The notes: generated by a model not told the origin, from the letters alone. A DNA stretch of 64,000 bases from Carallia brachiata (GCA_021464245.1 JADCRB010000071.1:372001-436000); one strand, 5' to 3'. Counted from the stretch's first letter, positions 39,072 through 52,249 are shown. A program made the numbers and translations.

Positions 39072-41633
39072 TTATGCAATAAGCACAAGCTCACCGCGCG
39101 AACCTGTCAAGCATAACCATATAAGTTGGCCACAGAGCAGCAAGGAAATGAAAAAAAAGGAAGCAAAAACGAGACTTTACATCTGTCAAATATCTCTTTT
39201 GCCAATTGAAGAAGAGATTCTGTCTCTTCAGCCATCTTTGAGACCCTCTCTGCCTCCTTAACTGCTTCAGCTGCAACAAATGATTTATTCTCGGCATCCG
39301 CAATCCTGTAGGCAGCAGCCACTGCTGCTTCTTCAATGGTGTCCCCAGCATTTACAAAACCAGCGCTGTCCACTTGCTTACGCAGAAAATCTTTCTGTTT
39401 TGAGATTGGCGATTTAGTACCAAATGAAGAATTTTTCTTAATTTTATAGCAATTCTGGACCTGCAATTTCAATTGAACGTCAAAACCATTGAAAATGCAC
39501 CGAATATCTTCATTAGAATCTCAGTGCAACATATTCAGATTATTTTGTTATAATAACATCAAAAAATTGTGTTTTTGCCTTGGTCACTCAAACTATGCTT
39601 CTTCTCTGTGTCAATCAGACAGAAGAAATACATAAATGACTATTCTTTTCAGCAGCTTCTACTAGCCGCAACTTTCACTGATGTTTGTATTCGAGCTCAT
39701 AAATGTGACATTTATTTCCCACTACTTCTGTTTCCACGTGTTTGTGGAAATCCTAATACTACTGCGCAGAATCCATTGCCCATCCGATCAGTTTCCCTTT
39801 TTTTCTGAGCAAATTGGTCTCCCAATGGATGTAACATAAAAAATGACCATATACATATAGCAGTCTGCTTCCACATCTTAAATGTATTTTAAAGGGTAGC
39901 AAGATGAATTCATTACCAATATACTATATCCAAGGGAGGGAAAATATTGCAAGTCAAAAGTCATTCACCTTTTCAAGTTTTTCCTGTTGAACCAACCTTC
40001 TCAATTTGGAACTTAATTGCCTCTTAAAACTTTGTGGCAACTCTTGTCTTTGCTGCAGGAAACACCAAGGGGAGAACACAGTCATCATACATCTCGAAAC
40101 AAGTAGAGAATGCAAAAGTAAACACAGAAGATGAAATTGGATGCAGAAAGTAAATCTTCAAAAGGATCAATTTCATAATTTCGCACTCTGGTTTTGGACT
40201 TGATTTCATTGGTTCATAACAAAAATGTACTAAAAATATGACTAATTACTTGTCATTTCTGCCCCTTGGTAGGGCGAATGCCCCTTATAATCCCTTTCTC
40301 TAATTGGGGAAAGGAGTGACATGGGTCCGCATAGTTGGAGCATGGAGGGCACTCGAGTAGGTTAAGCAGGACCCTAAACTTTCAAAAGGTTATCAACTTT
40401 AATTGGGCACCCTGTTTTTTCACTAACAAAACTTTAATTTTCAGAGGTAACTCGAGAAGGTGAGCATATGATTGTTACTTGAACATCTAATTGCAATCCA
40501 AACTCAAGGAAAAATGGGAACAAATTTGCCATGTAGTTGACGAATGTGCCTGGAACATAATTATTTAAGCAGAGAAAATCATGGGGACATTTCTTACTAG
40601 TGATGAAAATAGCTTGCAGCACAATAAATCAATAGCCCATCAATTTAAGGGAAAAATATCATTATGATAAAATCAATTTTGAGACCTCAATGTAGCTAAT
40701 AATCGCACTGGTGTCTGCTCCATTCGGCTCGTTCAAGGCTGAAATCGCTTCAAAAATCAAGGCATTGTACCTAACAAAATAAGTTAACGGACCTCACAAT
40801 CACATCACACGTTTGTAGAACATCAAAACAAATAAAAGAACCAAAAAAAAAAAAAAACATCAAAACTTCTGCTTCTATAAAAAATATTAAATAACCACAA
40901 AAACATAGTATTTAACGAATTTAGATCATCAACAGTAAATTTCAATCCACACTATTAATTTTTTCCTTTTGGTGGAATGCATTGCACAGGCTTATAACTT
41001 GTCATGGATCAGCAGGCACAATAAAACAAAAGAACCACAGACAGTATTTATCATAAACGGTAGAGAATTATATGCAGCACATACTTAGGAGCAGTTTTGC
41101 TGGGAACTGTGGCTTTCGAAGGATCATAGCCGACCGCATCTGAGGTAACTGGAGAAGCAGCAAGCGTTTTAGAAGGTTGTGGATTGGCGGACCGCGGAGT
41201 TACAGCAGCAGCAGGAGCAGCAGGTGGAGGAGGAAGAGCAAGAACATCAGAATTCCCTTTCGGCTTTGATGACCGCGATTTTTCCCCGGCACTAATGCTC
41301 ATATTCCGCCATTTATCCTACACACACAAAAAAAGAAAAAAAGAACAAAAAGAACAACAATCATGGCCTTACAACAAATCTTGAATCCGCTAAAAACTAT
41401 ATACAGGAGGAGGCGCAGCGCAAGTTTCCAACAAGCCAAACAGCATAAAAATAAGCACAGAGAGAGGAGGGAAGAAAAAGGACCTTGAGATCGATGTTAG
41501 AGCGAGAGAAGAGGAAAGGATTGAATTCGGGGTCTCTCTGGATGTTTTTCCACTTGCCAGGACCGTGTTTGGCTACTCCTGCTCTCAGCGCTTCTTCTTC
41601 TTCCGCTGTCCATTTCTGCTTTGGATTCCCCAT
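39072..41633 (-). CDS. TRB: Telomere repeat-binding factor / single-Myb-histone protein (TRB/SMH), 6 exons
   Basis: Exons: 41484-41633, 41085-41317, 40686-40770, 39969-40052, 39181-39460 and 39072-39103; 287 residues. The N-terminus [20 protein letters not shown] is the telobox Myb domain, continuing through [15 protein letters not shown] to DLKDKWRN, the motif that contacts TTTAGGG repeats. A Pro/Ala/Ser-rich linker follows. Then comes a linker-histone H1/H5-like domain ([19 protein letters not shown] to [14 protein letters not shown]) and a C-terminal coiled coil rich in Ala and Glu ([20 protein letters not shown]). The chain ends [13 protein letters not shown] proteins bind telomeres and telobox promoters and recruit Polycomb PRC2 or PEAT complexes. 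Phases agree at all junctions. It is divergently arranged, about 520 bp from the exon-1 fragment at 42157. Which TRB paralogue it is cannot be told by eye. Confidence 0.92.
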
Positions 41634-42023
41634 CTCTCTCTGTCTCGCCCTCGCTCTTTGTGGACGATACGAAACGCAGAGATTTTAGTTCTCCGATTCG
41701 AGGGTTCCGATCATGGCGCGTTCTTCTGCATTGTCGCCTGGCCCCCTCCGATGAGAAAGAAGCCGTTGGTACGTTAACCCTAATTTGTGTATTAAAACGG
41801 ACCTGATCGAAACGACGCCGTTGGTCTCGTCTCATTGATACCCCAACGACGTCGTTTGAACTCAATAGCGCCACGCCTCCGCACACATAAGTATAAACGT
41901 CCATTTTTAGTTTCCGCTTTAAATTAGGAGTGAGTTTTTCAAGTTCCACCAATCAAATTCCTCCACGCGGCACTTTTCGATTGGTTCGCCAGAAAATTAA
42001 ACAAAAATATAATAAAAAACAAA

Positions 42024-42324
42024 ATCGAAAGCTTCACGGTAAGAACTGAAATTTTGAAACGAATTATCATAAACTTCATGATTCGGACTTTCACCGTCTA
42101 CCAGCTCCTTATATATCATTACAAGCCTCACTGGCAGCGGTGGTTCCACGGCGGGAATGACGTCCGTGGCGGTTAACACGAACATCGGCGCCGGCGTCGG
42201 AGGGATGGGGAGCAGGCTCGCCGTCCGGTGGTGGGCAGTCGAAAGCCAGTTGCCTAAAATCGACAGGTTCATCTTAGTCCACGTCATGCCTCCCATCACT
42301 GTAAGATGTCCTAATTCGTTTTAA
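42024..42324 (+). pseudogene. Duplicated promoter and first-exon fragment of the U-box kinase gene
   Basis: This segment aligns with the start of the U-box kinase gene about 6 kb downstream (48030-48300). Shared blocks are GAAATTTTGAAACGAA in the leader, GGCGGTTCC/GGTGGTTCC, GCCGGCGTCGGAGGGA, and GACAGGTTCATCTTAGTCCA continuing to GTCATGCC. Translation from the ATG at 42157 gives MTSVAVNTN..., GAGVGGMGSRLAVRWWAVES and DRFILVHVMPPIT, i.e. the start of a USP domain. The frame then runs through a GTAAGA donor to a stop at 42322. No later exons were found before the NLR. It has an extra Trp codon relative to the full gene. It is a truncated duplicate, or the stub of a lost tandem gene. Confidence 0.75.
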
Positions 42325-43158
42325 CAAACACAGATATTATCCACTGTGAGTTCGATTACAGTGGATAAATAAAATAGTGTTTATGAATTAGATGGTTCTT
42401 ACTGTTTCACATGCATATACAAGAAGGGCCATCAGTTAAATTAGGATAGAAAATGAGGATAAGGTGGTATGTTTTTTTTTAAAAAAAAAAATTAATTGGC
42501 TCTCATTAAGAATGTAAGGTTCAAATTTGAAATTTTTAGTGCCGAATTTTCGGTACCAATTATTAATTGAGCTATAATTAATTTGTGCCTTATGGAACCA
42601 TTTGTGAACATCCTCGCTATTAGAAGTCTATAAGTCAGTTCTTCCGAAAATATTTCAATAGTTAGAGTTTATGACTTTTATTATAGAAATTTTAAGTTCA
42701 AATTTTAAGAAATAAAAGATAGAATTTATAAAAAAAAAATTATATTTTTATTTAGTTCACATCTCAATAAATTTTCTCATCAACAAAATAAGAAGTCCAC
42801 AAGTTAACTGAAAGACAGAAAAGTAAAGTTGGATGTCATTATCATGACAAGAGGGGTCGATTGCAAGTAAAGGACGAGGAACTTGCGGAGGACAACTTTT
42901 TTGTTCCTCTTTAAGGGAAAAATTACAAGAGAAAAAACATTAGAATAAAAGTCAGTCAACTCCAAGTTTTCCATCATGGCGGCCCCTCTGATTTATTAGA
43001 GTTGGTCATCAGCCAATTTCCAGCCCGCATACGATCTTTGATGACTTATTTACACTGATAGTTTGGAATTGGTCTTTTCACTAAACTTGGATCAATCTGA
43101 GCAGGATTTCTCCCAATTTCCCCTGTCCTTCCATATCTAAGCGCAGAGAAATTCATCC

Positions 43159-45862
43159 ATGGATGTAATCACTCCTTTGATTAACACAATTAGCAGCCTG
43201 TGCAATTTCATTGCTGCAAAGATAATAGAGGTTGTTAATGTGGATCAAAGGGTTCAATCCCTTAGAACTGCCCTGCAGGAATTGAAGGATAAAAGAGATG
43301 ACTTGAAGAGACAGGTTGGGGGAGCAGAACTGCAGGGATCAACCTGTACAAGCCAAGTCAAAGGGTGGCTAAAAAGAGTTGAAGCTGTTGAAACTGAAGT
43401 GACATCAACGATTGAAGTTCTTGGACAGAGAAGGAAACGCTTTGGGTGCTGCTATTTAAGTGATTCTTCCACGTGCAAATTGAGCAAGAAGGTTGCAAAG
43501 CTGATGACGACAGTTTGCGAACTGAAGGAAAAAGCAGATTTTGAAGTTGTTGCAGCTGATGGGATGCAGCTCTTGACTGTTCAGGAGATACCTTGTAGGC
43601 CAGCAATAGGCTTGAATATGATGTTAGAGAGAGTTTGGCAGTGTATTGCAGCGGATGAAGTGGGAAGTATTGGAATTTATGGAATGGGTGGTGTTGGGAA
43701 GACAACTCTATTGAAGATCATAAACAATGAATTTCAAACCAGATCCCACCTTTATGACGTGGTTATATGGGTTGTGGTTTCAAAGGATGTTGTTGCTGAT
43801 AAGATCCAACAAACCATTGGGGCCAGGCTGGGGTTGTCTTGGGAAGAAAATGAAAGCCATGATCAGCGAGCATTGAAAATACACAGCGTTATGAAGAGGA
43901 AAAAGTTTGTCCTCTTATTAGACGATGTTTGGGAAGGAATTGATCTTCAGAAGATTGGAGTTCCTATTCTTGACGAGGAAAACAAATCTAAGGTAATATT
44001 TACAACGCGTTCTCTGGATGTTTGTAGCGACATGGATGCTCACCAGAAGCTGAAATTAGAATTCCTGGGAGAGAAGGACTCATGGCAACTCTTCTGTGAC
44101 AAGGTTGGAGGAAGGAAGATTTTAGAGTCACGGTCTATTCGACATCATGCTGAGATAATTGTCAGAAAATGTGGAGGCCTTCCGCTTGCATTGATCACCA
44201 TTGGAAAGGCCATGGCCAACAAAGAGACCGAAGAAGAATGGGAATATGCTGTAAAGGAACTAGAGAGATCTCCTTCCGAAATTCGAGGTATGGAAGACGT
44301 ATTTACTCTTCTAAAATTCAGCTACGACAGATTGGGGAGTGATACATTGAGGTCATGCCTTCTTATATTGTTCTCTGTTCCCTGAAGACTATTCTATCGA
44401 GAAAGAGCAGCTAATCGAATACTGGCTCGGGGAAGGATTACTAGACAGCTCCGCTGACAGATATGTCTACTATAAGGGGTATGCTCTAATTGGGTCTCTT
44501 AAAGTTGCTTGCCTGCTAGAGAGTGGTGAAGAGGAAAACCAAGTGAAAATGCACGATGTTCTCAGAAACTTTGCCTTATGGGTAGCATCAGAGTGCGGAT
44601 GGAACAATAGCCTTTTTCTAGCGGAGGCCAGCAAGGGGCTGACTGAATCCCCGAGAGCTGAAAAATGGAAAGAAGCACTGAGAATTTCATTGTTGGATAA
44701 CGGGATCACAACTCTGTCAGAGATACCTGAATGCTCCAGTTTATCGACCTTGCTGCTCCAATGGAACAATGGCTTGAACAAGATTTCAAATGAGTTTTTT
44801 CAATTTATGCCTGTTTTGAGAGTTCTGGATTTGTCATTCACCAGTCTTAAAGAGATCCCAGAATCTATCAGTAAGTTAGTTGAGCTGTGCCATCTTGATT
44901 TATCGGGAACAAAGATAGCTAATTTGCCTGAGGAACTAGGAAACCTAGCCAAGTTGGAGCATTTGGATCTGCAACGGACACATGTTCTTGCAAGAATTCC
45001 ACGACAAGCTATATCTAGACTTGTAAAACTGAGAGTCATGAATTTGTACTACAGTTATGAAGGTTGGGAGGAGCACAACCACGAGGGTAAGAATCAGGTC
45101 GGATTTGCGGACTTGGAATGCTTGAAGAACCTTACAACACTTGGGATCACTGTTAATGAATTGAAGACCCTGAAGAGGCTATTTTACAACTTCAACAGTT
45201 TACTGAAATTGATACAGTACTTGTACATAAAAGAATGTGATGGACTAGAGTGTCTACAACTGTCATCAAGTCCCAATTTTGGTGAAAGGTTGAGAAGGCT
45301 AAGCATTAACAACTGCTATGACTTTGAGTACTTGCAAGTTGATGAAGAGGCTGGAAAAAACTGGCTTTGCAGCCTGGAGGTTCTCTCCTTGCACGGCCTT
45401 CCCAACTTGGCAACGGTGTGGAGGAATCCTGTGACTCGAGAATGCCTGCGAAATCTTCGTTGTGTAAACATTTGGTACTGCCACAAGTTGAAGAATGTTT
45501 CATGGGTTTTGTTACTTCCAAAGCTGGAAGTAATGTACTTGATGTACTGCAAAGAGATGGACGAAGTTGTCAGCAAAGATGTGATGCAGATGGGAGATTC
45601 GGAGGCATTTCCAAGCCTCAGAAAACTATCCATCAGGGACTTGCCTAATCTAAGGAGTATTACCAATTGGGAATTGGCTTTTCCTTCCTTGGAGAGTATC
45701 GCCGTCATAGACTGTCCAAAGCTCAGAAAGCTACCAATCAAAGCTCGCAACAGTACTTCAAAGCCCATATTAGTGTACGGTAACAAGGAATGGTGGGATG
45801 GGCTCGAGTGGGAAGAAGCAGTCACCGAATCTACTTCCCTTCTTCACTTCATGTCAATTTGA
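43159..45862 (+). CDS. CC-NBS-LRR disease resistance protein, RPS2/RPS5-like; one frame break
   Basis: An intracellular immune receptor of the CNL class, intronless, about 900 residues if read through. The N-terminal coiled coil spans about residues 1-150. The NB-ARC follows: P-loop GMGGVGKTTLLK near 174, RNBS-A-like VVIWVVVSKD, kinase-2 KKFVLLLDDVWEGIDL near 250, FTTRS, GLPL motif CGGLPLALITIGKA near 335, and MHD in KMHDVLRNFALWVASE near 463. About 12 irregular LRRs follow (RVLDLSFTSLKEIPESISKL, CHLDLSGTKIANLPEELG and others). Near 44363-44368 (CTTCTTATATTG) an extra T shifts the frame, giving an early stop at about 44383; the sense continues in the next frame as FPEDYSIEKEQLIEYWLGEG. As written, the product would be NB-ARC only. 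This is either a pseudogene (common in NLRs) or a base-calling error. It is bracketed by the duplicated exon-1 copies. Confidence 0.92.
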
Positions 45863-47340
45863 TGCATGTAATTTGTTCTTTTTTTTTTTTTTGTGAGATC
45901 TTGAATTTGAACTTCAAATTTCGTTGTTTTCATTATTAGATATTACTGATCTGGAGGCTACTCAATTCTACTTATCTGTTCGTTGGTTGTTTGTTTTTGG
46001 TAGTTTTCCATCAGCTTATCTGTTTCTTTGACTTAAGCTGTTGATTCTCATGGCTAGCTTATCAACTAGTTTGTAGTTCTTTTTCTATTCTTATCTTGTA
46101 AAGTGTATGTACCACTATGCACCACTCAAGCTCTGTAACTCGTTTTTAATGGGGATCCTGTATTGCTGCTGAAGTAACGCAAATACTCATCCAATTTATC
46201 ATCCATTGATTCATACGAATAATTTACGATCTTTAGTCGGGTGATCTGTTTATTTTCATTGCGCTTACATTCTAGCATTGTTGGAAAGGGTTCGTGGAGA
46301 TTAATATGCCTCGAAGGCATGCCACAACATTTTCTTGCAATAATTCCGATGAACATAGTTTTGGCTTTTACAAAATTTCTTTCCTTATTTCTTATCATAC
46401 AGGATTATTTTTGCACATATTTGTTGCAACTGAAAATTATTGACGAATGTCGACGGTCTTTAGTATTCGATTCATGGAGAGTTACAAGCACTTTTTTTAA
46501 TATTTGAATTTCCTTATTGAGACGTAATTCATTTAATCATCATCAAATCTATCAAGAAAAATTATCAAAATTATGCTTATAATCTAGAAATAGAGAAATC
46601 CTCCGGTTTGCTGTTGGAGTGACTATTGAGCAAATTGATTTTTTTTTGGCTACTGCCGCTACCATGCCCAGAACCCATGACGTTTGTTAAAGTCATGGAT
46701 GCATTGGCGTCAAGGCAACAAGAGGATGGTAAAGCAAATAGATTTTTGAACACCTCAAGTGAATTGAGTTTTTTTTTTTTTTTTGGATAAAGCAAATTGA
46801 TTAAGTTGTGAATCGGGCTTTGGGCCTCCACTGTGAAAAAGTATTTACAAACAGATGTATACGGATAACTGGGGACCAACAAGGTTTTTTTAATTTGTTG
46901 TTATTTGAGGTGTTTAAAAAAATCAAAAAGTTCAGCTAATTAAGAAAATTAAATTAAATTTTCAATTAATTGAATCAAATAAAAAATAAAATTTTCAGCT
47001 CAATTTCAATTTTTAATGTTAAAAAATTATAATTAACCGAACTGAATCGAAATATTATATATATATATATAATTAATTTTGAACCCCAAGTCTCTTAGTT
47101 CAATGTCATTACCACTAAAACTATTTCTTTTTTTTTTTGGTTTACACCAAAACTATATATATATTTTTTTACACCAAAACTATTATTGGGTCTTCTCGAT
47201 AACATTAAAAGCGATGCGAGATTGGAATTGGCCCAAAATAAGAAGAATTGGGCTTCTCATTTGAGGCCTTACAACCAACATCCTTCAAAGTTTAAAGAAA
47301 GGAAGCCCAGTAGAGGGAATGTATTAAAAAAATGAAAAAA
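45863..47340. other. Intergenic DNA 3' of the NLR
   Basis: This presumably includes the NLR 3' UTR at its left end. The rest is AT-rich, with poly-T runs at about 46766-46784. A fragment near 47085-47140 contains TTAGTTCAATGTCATTACCA, which looks like a repeat scrap. No gene is supported. Confidence 0.45.
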
Positions 47341-47351
47341 ATTAGGCTGCC

Positions 47352-47540
47352 AGAATCGGACATCTGTTCGAATATTTTTTTTGCAACAAGACAGTGATTT
47401 TGTGTAACCAGACTGATATTTTATGCAACAAAAAAAATCTTTATTTTTCTGTATTTTTTTTGTTATACAAAATAGCAGTCTTGTTGCACAAAATTACTGT
47501 CTTGTTGCATAAAAAAATATTCAGACAGATGCTCGACTCT
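47352..47540. mobile_element. Small foldback element (189 bp inverted repeat)
   Basis: The two arms of about 90 bp are near-perfect reverse complements. The left arm contains CATCTGTTCGAATATTTTTT and TGCAACAAGACAGTGATTTT. The right arm on the minus strand contains CATCTGTCTGAATATTTTTT and TGCAACAAGACAGTAATTTT. It could form a long hairpin. No TSD was recognised, so it is MITE-like or a foldback, not assigned to a superfamily. Confidence 0.7.
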
Positions 47541-48104
47541 AGAGATGTAATGACACTCTAAAAAAATAATAATAATAAAATAAAATAAAGGAACGATTGA
47601 GGGTATGGTGGCTCACCAGCGTACAGACCCCCCGTTCCAATCCAAAGTCTGCGTCATCCAAGTTGGACCAACGTTCCCTGTTTACACGCGCAAAGAAAAG
47701 TATTGTAAATTTGTAACACGAGGAGATTCAATAAATAAAAGAGTAAATGTTGGTGTATAAATATTTAATGTGTCGATTTTTATTTTGAATAAAATTAAAA
47801 TTATTATTTTTAAAATTAAAATTAATATTTTTAAAATTATTTTTTTATATTTTAAAAATATCAGTCATTATTTTAAAAATAATAATTATAATTTTTCCCA
47901 AAACAAAATTTCAGTAGATTCTCGATACCTAATCGCACTCATAATAAAAATACTATTATATAAAAAATTAAAAGATAAAACATCCTGGAAATTGAATTAA
48001 ACAAAATATAATTAAAAAAGAACCTTAAACTTCACGAGAAGAGCTTTCGAAATTTTGAAACGAAGTAACGGTGTTTCCTGAGAGGAACCTGCTATTGGCT
48101 CCGT

Positions 48105-51100
48105 ATGTCAACTACAAGCCTTGCCTGTAGCGGCGGTTCCGGAGAGGAAATGACTGCCGTGGCGGTTGCCGTGAACAGCGGTGCCGGCGTCGGAGGGAGG
48201 GGAAGCAGGCGCGCCGTCCGTTGGGCTGTGGAGAATCTGTTGCCGAAAGCCGACAGGTTCATCTTAGTCCACGTCATGCCTACAATCACTTCTATCCCCA
48301 CTCCATGTACTCTCTCTCTCTCTCTCTCTCTCTAATTTTCTTGTAGCTAAAGTTTTGAAAATTTGACCATGAATAAATTTTTTTTTTGGGCTAATTGACT
48401 CGACTTGGGTTCGATGTAGTTCTCGATACGACTCTAGTATCAATCTTGGGAATAGTGAAATACCAGATATTTGATTTTTTTTCATAACATTTGGAAATAA
48501 ATTATGGTAGATAAATGAGAATTATGGATTAATGGACAGCTGGAGAACGTATTCCGACTGAGGAAGTGGACGAGAATGTGGTGGCAATGTATGTGCAAGA
48601 AGTGAAATTGAAGCTCCAAGAAGACATCTTTCTAAATTTTAAGAGGCTTTGCAATTCAAAAAAGGTTGTCTGATTGTCTCCTTTTTGAGGTTTATCCTAT
48701 TAAGATTGTCACTGCATGTCTTTATATTTTTCTTCTTTTTTTTTTTTTTTTCTCTTAATTTTTGAATTATTTCTTCAGGTGGAAGTGTTGGTGCTGGAGG
48801 ATGATGACCCTGCAACTGGGCTTTTGAGATATGTGTCTCAATCTGGGATCAATAGTTTAGTCTTGGGTTCGTGTTCTCGGAATTGCTTGATTAGGTATCT
48901 GGCTGTTTTGGCTCTTTTAAGTTAATTGACATGGACCTGTATGGTTAGGATCGCGTTATGTTGTTAGTGTTAGTGCAGAATGGGAAAACTAGGGTGTAAA
49001 TGTGGCCATCGTCAAGTGGTTTTCCTTGTAACATGTAGCAGTTGATATTATTTGAACTGTGAATGAGCATGGTTTTGTAGTGTTTGTGATGCAACTTAAC
49101 ACGCCTCGTTACATTAAATTTATGTTTTATGATTTTGTTACTTGGATTGCAATATGGAGAGTCTTGTCACTCACTCTTCTGCTAAACTTCATGTTGTCTT
49201 TAGAAAGACGAGGGGACCGGGGGTACCGGCAACTGTTCTCAAATCTGCTCCTGATGCGTGCGATATTCGAGTTGTATCTAGATACAGAATTACCACAAAG
49301 TCAGCTAACTCCTCACTCACTGACGGTATGTTAAAACTGCATACTTCACAGGGCATAGGTTAATGTGTATCTGGTTGGATTTTCATTTCCTTTATTCAGT
49401 TGCAGAGACCAGCTGCCAGAAATTTGATCAAAATGATTATACAAAAGGCTCCATTAGCATGATGGACAAGTATCTGACAGTTATCCTTCCTCTGTCAAGC
49501 CCAAAATCCTGGAAGTTCTTGATACACCATCATTGCCTGACAGTAATCTCCTGGATTCACAATCATTTAGAAGTATGGATTCGTTTATGGGTGCATGTTT
49601 AAATGTGAAAAGAGTTGAACATGACTCGGGAAATAACCTGCCGGCAGTTGCTTCCAAGAGATGTGATTCCACTGCTTCAATAGAGACTGACCAGGTTGAT
49701 AGTTTTTTTATTTTTTCTTCTCTCGTACTTATATTACGGCATTTGTAAATAGAAAATCTTCAGTTCAAAGTCATTGATTAATCATGTGGATATTATTTTA
49801 CTGTGTGGCAGTCATATGTGCAAGCTGAAATCGAGCAGCTGCGCCTGGAATTACAGAATACGGTTGCCTTGTACAAACGAGCTTGTGAAGAGTTGGTCCA
49901 CACTCAAAACAAGGTGCTCTTTTGATCATGTTTGGTGACCTATACATTGCAAATGCAAAAAAGTTGTGGATTTGACAGATCTTCTAGTCTTTGTCAAAAC
50001 TGTTCAATGGCTAAAGGGAAAAAGGAACAAAGGGGATGGAACTAATGTTTCACATGCAAACCATTGAAATCTCACTATGTTGAGAATTTAAATTGAAAGT
50101 AATTGGTATCAAAGAGTTACTCTGCGTATGAACTTGCAGATGTTCTACTGGCTTTCCAAAAGTAGAGCCAGGTAGAATATAAGGTGTGAAACTGTCCAAG
50201 AAAGAAAAACTTTGCCCTATTTCCTTAATCTGATATCTTTTTATTAATAATTTGATTCTAGGTCCAGTTACTTTCGTCTGAATTTCTTGACGAATCGGGC
50301 AGAGTCAGTGCTGCTCTGGTAAGAGAAGAAACATTGAGGAAAATTGCTGCTGAACAGAAGGCAAGGTATATGCTTGCTATGAAGGAGGTTGAGGAGGCCA
50401 AAGGTTTATTTGCAAGGGAAGCTCATGGAAGGCAGATGGCTGAGATGAATGCCCTCAGAGAAGCCTCGGAGAAACAGAAACTTGTGGATGCTCTTTTCTC
50501 AAGTGACAAGAGGTACAGAAGGTACACTAAGGAGGAAATAGAGTTAGCAACAGATTTCTTCTCAGAGAAAAGTGTGATTGGTGAAGGAGGGTACGGGAAA
50601 GTTTACAAATGCAGTCTGGATCACACCCCTGTTGCTGTTAAGGTTCTCTCTCCCGATGCAGTTAGGAAGAAAGACGAATTTTTGCGAGAGGTAACTTTAT
50701 AGCTCATGATTTCACGCTAAGTTGTGTCATCATAGCTATTGCCTTAACAACAAAATTTCTTATTTATTCCCTAATCATTTTGGTCATTCATCTCATATTC
50801 CTAATTTAGTTGCACAATGTTCATTAGAATTTTGGGACAGGAATTTTATGAGTTGAAGAACTGCTACAACTGACCCCTTAAACTAAGTTGAGAGGCTCCT
50901 TTATTAACTGTAATATCTCCCTAGTGATTCCTATATATTTTCTTTATTATCAGAAGATTTTGCTTTGACTCTATATGGAGTTTTGGCACCTGATGCCAAG
51001 CATATCACAAGTCCCAATTACGTTCATGGCAAACATTAAGTCTGCTGATTATTTGCAGGTCGAAGTTCTGAGCCAGCTGCACCATCCGCACTTGCTTTTG

Positions 51101-52107
51101 CTGCTTGGAGCCTGCCCTGAGGTTGGGTGCCTAGTTTATGAGTACTTGGAAAATGGAAGCCTGGAAGAATGTATCTTCCACCGGAATGGAAAACCACCTC
51201 TTCCTTGGTTTGTTCGATTCCGGATAGCTTTTGAAGTAGCGTGTGGGCTTGCTTTCCTTCACAATTCAAAGCCTGAGCCTGTTGTCCACCGGGATCTAAA
51301 ACCGGGTAATATATTGCTAGACGGAAATTACGTGAGTAAAATCGGAGATGTTGGGCTGGCTAAACTTATTACAGATATTGTCCCTGACAACATCACGGAG
51401 TATCGAGACTCAATGCTTGCGGGTACTATCCATTATATGGATCCTGAATATCAGAGAACTGGGACTATTCGACCCAAGTCAGATTTATATGCTTTTGGAA
51501 TCATTATTCTCCAACTTTTGACCGCTCGCCGCCCTAATGGACTTACTTTCATTGTTGAAAATGCCATTGCAAATGGCTCCTTTGCTGGCATTCTAGATGC
51601 ATCAATTACAGATTGGCCACTGGCTGAAACTGAAGAATTGGCTGAAATTGCTCTGAAGTGCTCCAAACTTAGATGCCGGGATAGACCAGGTCTAGACACC
51701 GAAGTTCTGCCAGTTCTCAGAAAACTTGTTGATGTTGCGGCTGCTAGTGTGAAGGTGGAAAGGAGCAATGCTTATGCTCCAAACCACTACTTCTGTCCAA
51801 TACTTGAGGTACAAGTCATGTTTCATAAGATAACTAGCCTCTAATTTATTTGTCCGTATATGCATGAATCTTAGACACTGCATTTATTCATTCACGAATG
51901 TGCTTGGTCCAGGAAATAATGGATGATCCGTACATTGCTGCTGATGGCTTTACCTACGAGCGCAGAGCAATTAGGGCATGGCTTGGGAAACACAATGTAT
52001 CCCCAGTCACAAAGCTTAGGCTCCAACACTCGATAGTAATTCCCAACCACACATTACGCTCTGCCATTCAGGAGTGGAGGTCACGGATAAATATTCAAGT
52101 TCCTTAG
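48105..52107 (+). CDS. USP + protein kinase + U-box E3 ligase (plant U-box kinase), 9 exons, one frame break
   Basis: Exons: 48105-48306, 48540-48664, 48779-48894, 49204-49325, 49400-49694, 49812-49913, 50262-50690, 51059-51808 and 51913-52107; about 778 residues. The N-terminal universal-stress-protein-like domain includes AVRWAVENLLPKADRFILVH and SGINSLVLGSCSRN. A low-complexity linker and coiled coil follow. The kinase has glycine loop GEGGYGKVYK, VAVKVL lysine, HRDLKPGNILL and GTIHYMDPEYQRTG. The usual DFG is DVG, as is common in this family. The C-terminal U-box runs CPILEEIMDDPYIAADGFTY to TLRSAIQEWRSR. This architecture marks stress-linked E3 ligases that attach ubiquitin to substrates. 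Exon 49400-49694 is one base short of the phase its neighbours require. The frame changes near 49475 (KYL then DSYPSSVKPKILEV), fitting GG read as G. A (CT)n run (about 48309-48333) directly follows the exon 1 donor. Confidence 0.9.
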
Positions 52108-52249
52108 AGATGATGGAATCGTGGGCGATCTCCAGCAAACTCTTCTCTGCCAAGAGCGCAAGACAGTGCCATAAGTTTCCTTTTTCTTTTTTTTTTTCAT
52201 CTTCCAAATTTTAAGATTGTCGAAATACCTAGAGGATTGTGCAACATCA

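Noticed and set aside
50975..51058. Open frame extending U-box kinase exon 51059-51808 upstream
   Set aside because: A clear acceptor (TTTGCAG) at 51058 and matching phase with exon 50262-50690 define the exon start.
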